This document shows positions 36,615 through 46,400 of a DNA stretch of 64,000 nucleotides, one piece after another (within the stretch, counting starts at the first letter, position 1; every line of letters begins with the position of its first letter). Where the stretch lies: the NCBI GenBank assembly GCA_030849045.1, contig JASAOL010000603.1, forward strand, positions 1 to 64,000, written 5' to 3'. This DNA comes from Wallacemonas rigidus. Taxonomy: Eukaryota; Euglenozoa; Kinetoplastea; Trypanosomatida; Trypanosomatidae. The notes beneath the pieces are model-generated. The model had not been told where the DNA came from. It searched no databases and was given only the letters and a program-made list of their open reading frames with translations. The position numbers and the translations under genes are program-made.

Positions 36615-37391
36615 ATGCGTGCGAGCTCACGTTTGTTTCTGCCGCTGGTGACGACGTTCACGCGCGGTGAGCCAGACACCAAGGCGTGGCGCATATTTAT
36701 GAAGTCCAAGCGCTCGTCTGACGCGCTCATCTCTGCGTGGCACGATCTCCCTCTGCGCGCTGACGTGAAGACAGAGACTGGTGTCCCCTCTTTTATCTTT
36801 GTGCCCGAGATTCCCAAGGGCACGCGGGCGAAGATGGAGCTCAACAAGGAGGAGGCCCACAACCCTATCTTTCAAGACATCTTCAAGAAGGAGCCCGATC
36901 AGCCGCTCAGGTACTTCACCTACGGCGACATGCCGTTCAACTACGGGTTTCTCCCGCGAACATGGGAGAACCCCGCGCACACGGATCCCGATACGCAGTG
37001 CAGCGGCGATGCCGATCCCATCGACGCGGTTCACCTCGGACCGACTACGCGGACGGGTGAGATCAGTGCGGTGCGCGTGCTCGGCCTCCTGGGCCTCATT
37101 GACCAAGGCGAGACGGACTGGAAGCTGATTGTCGAGACTGCTGGACCTGACGGCTTCGGATCCTTGTCGAACGTCCCTGAGAGTGTCCAGCGAACCATTG
37201 TCGACTGGTTCCGCAATTACAAAACGACAGATGGCAAGAAGCCGAATGACTTCGCCTTTGGGGGTGCCTTCCGTGATGCCGACTACGCGATCAAAGTCAT
37301 TGAGGACTGCGCACAGCAGTACGAGGGCCTGCGCTCCGGAAAGATTCCCAACACACACAATTACTGGCTTCCGCCAAGTGTGTCACCGTAG
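36615..37391 (+). CDS. Soluble inorganic pyrophosphatase, probably mitochondrial
   Basis: A 258-residue family I pyrophosphatase, which hydrolyses diphosphate to two phosphates and pulls biosynthetic reactions forward. The active-site signature is intact: GDADPIDAVHLG (131-142) with Asp132, Asp134 and Asp137, and DQGETDWKLI (163-172) with Asp163, Asp168 and Lys170. TYGDMPFNYGFLPRTWEN (102-119) matches the yeast GYIHNYGAFPQTWED strand. The first ~18 residues (MRASSRLFLPLVTTFTRG) are basic and hydrophobic, fitting mitochondrial import; a mitochondrial enzyme of this family is described in T. brucei. A ~10-residue insert lies just before the catalytic signature. The ATG at 36615 is set by the acceptor at 36585-36586. 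Confidence 0.95.
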   Translation: MRASSRLFLPLVTTFTRGEPDTKAWRIFMKSKRSSDALISAWHDLPLRADVKTETGVPSFIFVPEIPKGTRAKMELNKEEAHNPIFQDIFKKEPDQPLRYFTYGDMPFNYGFLPRTWENPAHTDPDTQCSGDADPIDAVHLGPTTRTGEISAVRVLGLLGLIDQGETDWKLIVETAGPDGFGSLSNVPESVQRTIVDWFRNYKTTDGKKPNDFAFGGAFRDADYAIKVIEDCAQQYEGLRSGKIPNTHNYWLPPSVSP

Positions 37392-38038
37392 CACGGGATG
37401 AGGTCGCGCACTCCCCCCCCCCCCCCCGCCCTTACATATTATTTCTCAACCACTGTGCGGGTGTGGTGTGGCAGTTGGTGATGCACACGGGCGTCGCAAT
37501 TCTCTCACCTGTTGGTGTTTTACCCCTCGTCCTCGTCTGTCCTTTTTTTTTTTACTCTTCTTTTTTTTTCCCCTTTTTACTGATATCGGTGCGCCACATT
37601 TAGCTAAACGAGAGGGAACTACTCGTGAGGAACACTCCTCCAGAAACGACCATGTCCGCAGTCTTTGTGCGTGATGACGGTGTGCATTCGTAAAAAGAAA
37701 AAAAAATGGTAGATATGGTCAAAGGGATCACTGTTCGTACATGTGCCAACAGATTTTGTGCGGTGGCTCAAAGAGGCAGACGTACGTTTGCATCAATACG
37801 CGACAATAGGGAAAAAGACGCTAGCACGGGTTTTCGTCCGTTGTGTGCGCCGTACCGCACCCCCTTGTGAGGTCTGTTTACTCCTTTGTCCATCTCCACA
37901 ATTACAACTCTACTTATTTCTCGTTCTCATCACTTTGTGTGTTTATCAAACGTGTGTTTCTTCTTCTTCTGTTGTTGTCGTTGTTCCTTTTCCCGTCGCA
38001 TCGATCTAGAAGAGCGCTTTCTCCATTCTCTGTCCGTC
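37392..38038. other. Intergenic spacer upstream of Brix-protein gene
   Basis: A C15 run (37413-37427) lies 22 bases after the pyrophosphatase stop, then T runs (37541-37570) and a long pyrimidine tract (about 37960-37995). No gene. Confidence 0.7.
38008..38009 (+). promoter_or_regulatory. Candidate spliced-leader acceptor for Brix-protein gene
   Basis: First AG after a long T/C tract (about 37960-37995), 29 bases before the ATG at 38039. It excludes the open Cys/Phe-rich upstream extension. Confidence 0.6.
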
Positions 38039-39172
38039 ATGGGGAAGCACGAACCAAAAAAAGGTGCCATGATCGGCACGCTCGACACAACCGAGGAAGA
38101 CAAGAAGACACCGAAGTCCATTATTGTGTACCGAGGCGAGGTCGGTCCGCTGGTACGCGCGCTCATGCACGAGTGGCGTGCTGTGTTCTTACCGTGGAGC
38201 AGCAAGAAGCTTCATGGTAAGAACAAGTCACTGACGGACTTCGTGTCTGTCGCGTCCACATTTAGTGTGTCTCATTTGCAGCTCTTCACCGCGCCATCGC
38301 ACGGGACCGCACTGCGCATCATGCGTTTCTTCAACGGCCCGACACTGAGCTTTCGCGTGGTGAGCTTTAGTCTGCGTCAGGACATCGTCGCCAAGCAGCG
38401 CCGCCCCGCGACGTTGACGAAGTCCATGTGGGAAGTGGCGCCGATCGTCGTGCTCAACAACTTTACGCATCCCGATGCACTCTCCCGCCCGGAGGTGCCA
38501 CTCCTCGAAGCGACCTTCAAGGCGCTCTTCCCTAGCATCAACATTCAAACGGTGGACAGTCAGTCCATCCAGCGCATCTGTTTATTTCACTACGATCACA
38601 TTGAGCACATGGTTGAAGTGCGCCACTACTGTGTCGTTGCGAGAGCGACCGGTGTGGCGAAAACGGTCAAGAAGTTGCTTGAGAACCGCCGGCCGACAAA
38701 GCTTGGCACGCTCGAGTCCATCGACGAGGTCCTCGAGCGGGAGGATGCTTGGTCGGACACCGACGGCGAAGGTGAGGAGGTGCCTCTGGCAACACCGTTT
38801 CGGCAGCATCGCGATCAGTGCCGCATCAAACTGCAGGAGATCGGGCCGCGCATGACGCTACAGCTTCTCAAAGTAGAGAACGGGTTCGCCAGCGGTGAAG
38901 TTATCTACCACGCGCTCGAGAAGAAGTCGGCGCGAGAGGTGCAGTTGAATGCGGCGAAGGTGCGAACCAAGAAGGCTGAGAAGGCCAAGCGACGCGCAGA
39001 GCAAGAGGACAACGTCACCCGCAAGCGTCAGGCACGCGAAGAAAAGATGGAGCGAAAGAAGCGTCGACGCGAAGAGGCGATGAAGGCACAAGCCGAGAAC
39101 CCGTTCGAGGTCGCGGAAACGGGCGAGGACGGCGGCTACGACGCAGACGACGCCGCTGAAGATACAGACTAG
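38039..39172 (+). CDS. SSF1: Peter Pan/SSF1-type Brix-domain ribosome biogenesis factor
   Basis: A 377-residue nucleolar-type protein. The Brix domain begins at TPKSIIVYRGEVG (24-36). The stretch KNKSLTDFVSVASTFSVSHL (61-80) followed by QLFTAP (81-86) aligns with the KLKDFV...LGVTHL segment of yeast SSF1 and human PPAN. RFFNGPTLSFRVVSFSL (96-112) follows, then VAPIVVLNNF as in the family. The C-terminal third is highly charged (repeated Lys/Arg/Glu, about 290-350), as in PPAN, and ends in an acidic tail. SSF1/PPAN binds pre-rRNA and is needed for 27S processing and 60S subunit assembly. The small set of Brix families (BRX1, RPF1, RPF2, IMP4, SSF1) leaves some risk of naming the wrong branch, but the start matches SSF1 best. 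Confidence 0.9.
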   Translation: MGKHEPKKGAMIGTLDTTEEDKKTPKSIIVYRGEVGPLVRALMHEWRAVFLPWSSKKLHGKNKSLTDFVSVASTFSVSHLQLFTAPSHGTALRIMRFFNGPTLSFRVVSFSLRQDIVAKQRRPATLTKSMWEVAPIVVLNNFTHPDALSRPEVPLLEATFKALFPSINIQTVDSQSIQRICLFHYDHIEHMVEVRHYCVVARATGVAKTVKKLLENRRPTKLGTLESIDEVLEREDAWSDTDGEGEEVPLATPFRQHRDQCRIKLQEIGPRMTLQLLKVENGFASGEVIYHALEKKSAREVQLNAAKVRTKKAEKAKRRAEQEDNVTRKRQAREEKMERKKRRREEAMKAQAENPFEVAETGEDGGYDADDAAEDTD

Positions 39173-40407
39173 AGTCTGCCAACGCCTGTGCGGTCCTCTT
39201 CGTTCCGCTTTGGCTGTTCAATCGACGATTTCCCCCGTTGACCTTTTTTTTTTTTCATCTCTTTTCTTCCTTCGACAGCTTCGTCGAAGGAAGTGAGCAA
39301 ACTGTAATCGATTAAGCAAGACTCCTAACACGCGAGACACGAACAGGTCCGGTAGGGTGTGCGTGTGTGTGGGTGTGTGTTCACGTGACAACATGTTGTT
39401 GTTTTTTCCCACCACGCGTTCGAGTCATTTTACGGACCTCCCTGCGTGCGGCGCTTTTTTCATACTCTTGTTGAGATTGCTCTGGCCGCCGCTGTCGCAT
39501 ATGAGAACGCCGCTGTTCTCGTGCGCCACGCGGTGCGTGTGTGACCGCGATTAAATCTGCAATGAGCCGAAACGTTGAGCCAGAAAAGCACTCCCCTCAC
39601 CCACACATACACACACACACAGACACAGACCACCACCACCACCACAAAAAAAAAAAAAGCACGTCTAAGGGCCATCGCAGGCTCCACACACGAAAAAAAA
39701 AAAAAGACTGAGAGGAGAGCCTATCGGATCACTGCTCCTCCGTCTGCTGAGAGCATCACGCTGATGTGATGCGGCGAGTATACCGTTGAGATGCTGACCT
39801 ACAACTGCCGCTACAGCCGATTCGCGAAAAAGAAGATGAGCGGCAGTGGTGGTGGGGACATATGCGTGTCCTTGAGGAGGAATTTCGATCGGTATCGTGG
39901 ATGATAGCACTCTGCCATCCACAGAACGGCGCAATCACCTGATCTGGTCTGCCCGCATCGTGTCGGACCTGTCATGGACACCACCCTCCAACACTGTGCG
40001 TGGCTTCATAATGTCAACCCCTTTATCGTCCTCCCCCCCCCCCTCCCTCAACTCGACTGCTCATCACGCGCGGGATGTGAATCTATATTTTATTTAAAGA
40101 GAGAGAGACAGAGAGAGACATAGAGAGAGCGCGTCGCAGTGAGAGAAGCTCTTCATCCGACGCGAAGAAGCGAAAGGCGAATCACAGCTCTCGATTAGCC
40201 TCTGCTGCGTTTTGTTTTGGCCGCTGTCGCTTCTTTTATTGTTGTTTATTTTTTCACATTTTCTTCTTCATCACTTCTAGTGCATACACACACACAGACA
40301 CAAACACAATCACACTTTTTTACAGACAAGCAGATTGACGTACGTACTCACGTGCGCCATTCATCTCGCCAGCGCTGGACTGATACGCGTGTGCATCTCA
40401 CGGGGCG
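39173..40407. other. Intergenic spacer upstream of CTDNEP1-like gene
   Basis: 1.2 kb with a T12 run (39244-39255), CA and CCA repeats (39600-39645), two A runs (39646-39658 and about 39692-39704), a C-run (about 40031-40041), and a GA-rich tract (40097-40130). Acceptor candidates for the next gene are AG at 40279-40280 and 40324. No gene supported. Confidence 0.65.
40097..40130. repeat. GA-rich simple repeat
   Basis: GA units with CA/TA interruptions in the spacer upstream of the CTDNEP1-like gene; purine-rich on the transcript, so it is not itself a splice tract. Confidence 0.8.
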
Positions 40408-42573
40408 ATGTTGCACGAAATTCTTGGATTTATTCGGTGGCTTTGGTATGCCGTGCTGCTCCCGTATGTGCTCGTCGCGATTGCGAATCTCGTCTCTGAC
40501 GGTGTTGAGGCCCTCTCGCACATCGGCGAAACCTTTCGTGTGATGGCCAACTTTGTGTGTGGGCGGAGTCACCGAGCGTATCCGATGCGCAAGGGCAGGC
40601 TCGTCGAACTCAAGGAAAGGGCACTCGCAGACTTCAAGGCGGCCGGGGGCTCAGCGCACTCGGGTGACACGGAAGATGGTACGAGCTCCCACAGCACGGT
40701 CACCATCTCAGGCGGGGGCGCGTGCACTCCCGTGGACAGGGCGAGCCCCCGATCGACCTCTGCATCGATGTCAGCGGCAGAGGACTTCAGCGATAGCGCT
40801 TTGACGTCACGCTCAGCTCGACAGTCATCTGCAGCGGCGTCGCCGCCCTGTACAACGTCCGTCGCTCTCGGCGAGGGGCTCGATGGTGCCGCGTCGGTCA
40901 TCACCGCATGCGGCGATAAAGCTAATTCGGGGTCCGCGGCAGCCGCGATCTGGCGAGGGCTCGAAACAGGGTGGGATGTGGTCATTGAGCGGCGCGTGCT
41001 ACGTGGGCGAAGGGGCGAGATTCTCGAGTGGCTGCCGCCGAGCGTCGGTCGCTTCCTTGTGCCGCTCAATTTTCCGTTGTCCTACGATGTCGGGCTACAC
41101 CTGCTTGTCAGTGCTTTCATCGGACCGATCCAACAGCCCACCGTCTCGACGCTACCCTCGCGGCATCTGCAGCCTCAGTGGCCACCGCATTACGGTGCGC
41201 GGCAGCGAGTGGGTACCGCAGGCGCCCTCAGTCTACGATCGGACGCGTCCACCGACGACAACAGTAGTGCGACGGATGTCCGTGAGCGCGGGTCCGGGCG
41301 TGAGGGGTCGCCTTTCGCCGGCGGTCGTCCGGCAGGCGCGTCTCCGCTTTGGCGACCCTCGACGGTGACGCGGCCCAAATTCCGCCAGGTGTACCGACGC
41401 GAGAGCGCGAACAACATTGACCTGCAGTCGCGCCACGCACCGTCACACCTGATCGCCTCGATCACATCCAACCACGTCCTTTCGTATCAAGGCACGCGCC
41501 AGAAGGTGCTCGTCATCGACCTTGATGAGACTCTCTGCCACGTGTCGACGAGCACAGCCGATATGCTTGGCCCTCCGAGCTTCTCTGAGGTCATCCCAAC
41601 ACTCGCCGGCTCCGAATTATTCCACGTCTGGGAGCGTCCCTACGTGCGGCTTTTTCTCGCGACGGCTGCGCAGCTATTCAATCTTGTTCTCTTCACTTCC
41701 GCATCGAAGCCGTACGCAGACACGATCCTCCGTCGCCTCGATCCCCACAATCACATTCAAGAGCGCTATTATCGACAAGACTGTCGCCTGATTACCCGCG
41801 GTGTTCTCGCACGCCACTTGGCCGTTGAAAAGAAGAAACAGCAGATCGCACACGCCCAGGCGACGGCGGTCGTTTCCGAGGCAGATCGCACCACCGATGG
41901 TGAGGCCCGACGTGTCTCTGGCGTCCACTCAAATGTGAGCGGGTCGGACACTTGTTCCGCGCGTCCTCGGCTAGCGCCACCGACGCGGCGCACCGCGACG
42001 CCATCCACAGCCTCTGCCCCGTCCTTCGCAGAGGATCGACTGCGGCGCCGCTTGGTGACTCGGAGTGGCGACGCGGACCCGGCAGAGCCCTCCGCGCTCT
42101 CCTCAGCTACAGCTGGCGCGTCGGCAGAGGGTGCGGGCGATGCCGCGACTGATTGTGGGTGCGACGACCATGCGAGCGACGCCAGCAACCCGCTGAGTGG
42201 GAATGGAGGTGCCTCTGCGGATGCGCGTGATCGTCCCACGGAGGCGCCGCGCAGAGCACCAAAGCCCGTCTTGAACGAGGGGGCTAAAGTCCTTGTGAAG
42301 GATCTGCGTATCCTCAAGGTACCACCCGAGCTGTGTGTGATGATCGACAACTCCGAGGAGTGCACGCTGCTCAACCGCGAGAACGCCCTCATCATACAGC
42401 CGTACCTCCCCTCTGCAGAGGCACTGCGGCAGGCACGCCTGGCGAACGAGGAGGGGCTTCCCGCAGTAGACCCTGACGAGGACGAAGTCCTACTCGGTCT
42501 ATTGGCTTTTCTCGAGTGCTTGCTGGTCGCCCCTGATGTTCGATCCGTCCTGCGGCACGGCAAGGTCTGTTGA
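40408..42573 (+). CDS. CTDNEP1/Nem1-like membrane phosphatase with large insertion
   Basis: A 721-residue HAD-type Ser/Thr phosphatase. A hydrophobic helix (about 10-30) anchors the N-terminus, as in Dullard/CTDNEP1 and yeast Nem1 at the ER and nuclear envelope. The catalytic signature DLDETLCHVS begins at Asp371 (nucleophile Asp371, acid/base Asp373). WERPYVRLFLATAAQLF, LFTSASKPYADTIL and RYYRQDC (453-459) follow. The closing motif VMIDNS (Asp647) and the C-terminal block LLGLLAFLECLLVAPDVRSVL (last part DVRSVL, 710-715) match human CTDNEP1. The family dephosphorylates lipin/PAH1 and controls phospholipid versus triglyceride synthesis. Two oddities: a ~340-residue Ser/Gly-rich N-terminal extension, and a ~165-residue disordered insertion (about 465-628) inside the phosphatase core. 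Confidence 0.9.
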   Translation: MLHEILGFIRWLWYAVLLPYVLVAIANLVSDGVEALSHIGETFRVMANFVCGRSHRAYPMRKGRLVELKERALADFKAAGGSAHSGDTEDGTSSHSTVTISGGGACTPVDRASPRSTSASMSAAEDFSDSALTSRSARQSSAAASPPCTTSVALGEGLDGAASVITACGDKANSGSAAAAIWRGLETGWDVVIERRVLRGRRGEILEWLPPSVGRFLVPLNFPLSYDVGLHLLVSAFIGPIQQPTVSTLPSRHLQPQWPPHYGARQRVGTAGALSLRSDASTDDNSSATDVRERGSGREGSPFAGGRPAGASPLWRPSTVTRPKFRQVYRRESANNIDLQSRHAPSHLIASITSNHVLSYQGTRQKVLVIDLDETLCHVSTSTADMLGPPSFSEVIPTLAGSELFHVWERPYVRLFLATAAQLFNLVLFTSASKPYADTILRRLDPHNHIQERYYRQDCRLITRGVLARHLAVEKKKQQIAHAQATAVVSEADRTTDGEARRVSGVHSNVSGSDTCSARPRLAPPTRRTATPSTASAPSFAEDRLRRRLVTRSGDADPAEPSALSSATAGASAEGAGDAATDCGCDDHASDASNPLSGNGGASADARDRPTEAPRRAPKPVLNEGAKVLVKDLRILKVPPELCVMIDNSEECTLLNRENALIIQPYLPSAEALRQARLANEEGLPAVDPDEDEVLLGLLAFLECLLVAPDVRSVLRHGKVC

Positions 42574-43432
42574 TGAGGGCGTCTTTTATGACGGGTAGTG
42601 GTGCGTGTCGGTTTTTGGTCCCCGTGGGTGCCTTTCTTTGCTTCGCCTCTCTCCCTTGCTGTCCGAATTGCTCTCCCTCCCCCTCTCACAAATAAATAAA
42701 AAAAAAAATCAATGATTTGCAATGGCTTGAAAGAGGACATTGGACCCACGTTTAGCGCAGGTCATATAGCATCACCCCCCCCCCCCTCCTTCTCTCTCTC
42801 CTCTGCGCACTCGTTGTCGCTTTTCTTTCCGCGAGTATCTTCATTTTTTTTTTTTCCTCGCTCGTATCGCACGGGGGTAAGCGCATCAAGGCGATGGCAA
42901 CGTGCTTTTATATTCTTTTCTTGTCCCATCCCTCAACAAAAAGAGAACAAGTCGCCCAGGACGCCGCATTCCGCACAGATGTCACACTCCCCTACGCTAT
43001 GCTGGAGGTGAGCTCGGGCTGTGCGTTCCCCGTAGCACGCGCAGATACTGCCCACGGCCTGGACAAAGTGTTCAGGACACGGAAATCGCAAGATGACGAG
43101 TGCTTTCGGTACTCCAAGACGTACATTTCTTCCCTCTCTGCGCAAAAGACGTACCGCTGCTCATCGCCATCACCACTGCTCTTTCTTCTATTCCGCTCCA
43201 TTTCGATGGGCGTTGTGACTCTTCTCTCTCCTCTCTCGTGTGCGTGTGTGTGTGTGAACGGCTATCCAATGAGTACTCTGTTCCGGCTCAGGGGGGTAGT
43301 GCGTTGCTGGGTCCTATCGTTTGATTTGTCCAGTCAACTTCATTTTCTTTGCTTCCGTTGTGTCGGAGCGCCGTCACTGGCTGAACTTGTCTGCTCTGTT
43401 CTCTCTGAGGCTTGTGTGTGCGACGGACTCCC
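42574..43432. other. Intergenic spacer upstream of 2075-residue protein gene
   Basis: Contains a short AAAT/A-rich stretch (42688-42707), a C12 run (42775-42786), a T run (about 42847-42855) and pyrimidine stretches. An ATG frame (42894-43550) is open for 218 codons but looks non-coding and overlaps the next gene. Confidence 0.6.
43408..43409 (+). promoter_or_regulatory. Candidate spliced-leader acceptor
   Basis: AG after the pyrimidine stretch CTGCTCTGTTCTCTCTG, 24 bases before the ATG at 43433. Confidence 0.5.
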
Positions 43433-46400
43433 ATGCGCGCACTACCCCCAGAGCACATCGCGCGCGTGGTGCTCCCCAAGGCGTCTGTTGTGCGTACACT
43501 CGCGGGTATGCGGCACATCACTAGCACGCGCTGCCCTCAGGTTCGTCTAGGCAGCCGTGTCTGTTTAGGTGCTCAAAACTGTGGCGCCATCGCATTCGAT
43601 GTGCGATTTACGGCAACGATGTGTGCGGTGCATCGCAGGGCGTCGCCTTCTTCCTCCGCGACCCGCACAAAAACACCTTCCAAGGTGAATCCCGCCACGC
43701 TGAATCTCGATGTGTGGCGTCTTGCGGAGGAGTGGGCAGTGCTGCGGTACGATCAAAGTGAGAATCGTGGTCAGTGTGCGGCGACAAGGGAAGCGAGCGC
43801 GTACACATCTCCGCGCATCACCGCCCGGTGTGAGAAAACCATCGATGCGATTATACCGGCACGCCCTGACGAGTACGTGGAGACCGCTCGGCGCAATGTC
43901 TCTGGTGGTGCGGTGGACGTGGACTCCGCTGTACAGTGGCTTGCTGCGCAGCACCTCAGTGCGTGTCTCGATGCGGCTGCCATCGCAGAGCTCGTGGAGG
44001 TCGCTCACGGCAGCGCAGCCGTCTACCCCCAGCTGCACGCTCTCTTTCTCGCGAGCACCAGTGAACGCAGAGTTGACGGCGTACGCACCGAAGCGATACG
44101 AACATGGGCAAAAACCAATGATAACGCCATCCTCGCCCGGATGTGTGTGCTTGTGAATCTTCTCGATGCGTACAGACGGTGGGCAAACCAGCACGCGCCA
44201 GCGGACGAGGTCGAGAGTGATCTCCTCCGCGCACTCGCGCAGATGCGTCACGCAAGGGGTGGCGACACGACAAGAGGAGTGCGTCGCGCCAATGTCTTGA
44301 GCTACAGAAGTTGTGTCTGTGACACGATGAACCGACTGTGGACGCCCCTTCTGTCCCTTGGTCATAGCTACTGGCGGGCACTCATCGCCCAGCCGGTGCG
44401 GATCGGCACGCATGCATCACAGGCACCACAAAAGCCGCAGCAGAGGCGACAAGCACAACGCGCCATGAAGTTATCCTCCACGGTTGAGGTGTTCATGTCG
44501 ACACTGTTGGAGCCCGTACTCTCTGAGGCGAACGTGCCGACAACAGGACGCAGCGCACACACCGCCGCCCCCGCAGACGCGGCCATGTCCTGTGGCGAAT
44601 CATTGAGTGGTGCATTCCTGTTCTCTGTTGGGACTCAGCTGGCGGAGGTGCTACGAACCCTCCCTTCTCCCGCCCTCAGGGCAGCTCAAGGGTCGCCGTC
44701 ACCTTTCCCGGCGAGACGTACCAATACACAGAAGTCTCAGCGCGATGACGTCATGGCTGCCCTCTCGCTTGTCGAAAAATACACCGCACAGTGCGCTGGT
44801 GTGCTGCAACAGGCTGGTAGCGCGGCTGGGCGGCGTGCGGAGAAGGACGCCGCGAGGTCCGTGTTGGTCGCGTACGTGGCGTTGGTGCTCGACCTGCGAT
44901 ATTGGCTGACAGCGTTTGACGGTTTACTGCCCTCAGTGTGGTGTGATGGTGTTGAGAGCGGTACAGCACGGGTGCTCGAGCGCGTTTTCGGCGCTGTGGA
45001 GCACGACCCGGACCTTTTTCCCGCGCTTTGTGAGCGCCACCTACTTGTGCGTGTTGAGGCGCTACAACAGGACGGCCCGCGCGCACACAGTCGCTCACTG
45101 TACGCACTGACAAGCCACGCTTTGCTCGGTGCCGCACGCGTCTTTTATGTCCGGCACCGTGCGCGTGCCAAGCGCTTTGTGAACGAAACGTGGGCAGCTG
45201 ACCCGTACCTCGGCCGTGTTGTACCACAATCGTTGGGGCCTTTCGGGTCTGCGAGCCTCGCCCCCACAGCGGCAACCACCGGTGATGCAGACGTGAAGGA
45301 GAGGGCCGCTGCCGACCTTCTCCACGGTGTGGTGCCCCTCTGTGCCTGTCTGATGGCAGCCGGTCTTGCCGCAGAAACGGTGGTTAGCAGCGGTCTCTGT
45401 GTGTCCTTGAGTGTTATCGAGGCGATCGATTTAGAGCACGTGTACGGCCTGTTCCACGCGCCACGCACACCTGGCGCGCAGCTGGCGCACACACCTGCAC
45501 AGACGCCATCGCGCCTACGCACGCTCATTGAGCAGGGTACAACGCAGGCCCTGGAAGCCTGCGACGTCGCTGTGCGCCGCATGGTCGTCACGCCCACGCA
45601 GCTCATGCAGGAGCGTCAGCGGGACGGTCTCGGCGCACACAATTTGTCGACGACTGGGGCGACGGCCGACGATGCACGCGCGTTCCCGCCTCGTCTGAGG
45701 CCTGGCATCGTACGTGGTGGCGCGCTTCTCCATGAACACAACGAAGGCAGCGGTGGTGGTGGGGTTGCTGGTGCTCACGTGCAGTTCTCAGCTAGCGGCG
45801 CCATCCCGTACGAGCGCGTCCGTGAGCAGGTCGAGTGCACACTGTACATTGGCCTTCGCGCGCTCGTTCAAGCCGTCGCACGTGGGGACAAGAACGCGGC
45901 TATGGCAGTGGTGGTGCGTCTGATAGCACTACTAAACTTTTATGGTGCCCAGGACAGCTTCCTCCTGCAGGTGGAGCTGCTGTCGTTGATTCGTTCTGGT
46001 GTGGCGCATGCACTCGCGTCCTTCGGGCAGTGCCGGCGTGACGCACAGAAGGAAACCGTCAGATGGCAGCGCGTGGGTTGGCGCGCACAGGCGCCGCATA
46101 CCGTCGCCAGTCTGGAAGAAGCGGAAACGTGGTGTACGTACCTGCGTGCGACGACACCAGCCATCGAAGGGGCACTTCAGGTCATCGTCAGCTTTTTCAT
46201 GCCGCGGCTGCTCGACACCGTCGCACGCGCAGAACGGCGTCCATCCACTCGTTCGACGAGTGCCTTATCGACATCTTCTTCAGTATCGCGACGTCCACCG
46301 AACCGTAGTCAAAACAGTCATAGCACGGCCCTTGACAATGGGGTGGTGGACCTGGCGGACGCCGTGGTCGTCGCGCAGCATCTCGCCGCTCTGTGGCACC

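Noticed and set aside
42894-43550. A 218-codon plus-strand ATG frame before the 2075-residue protein
   Set aside because: Cys/Ser/Leu-rich translation of pyrimidine-rich spacer, and it overlaps the start of a much better gene in another frame.
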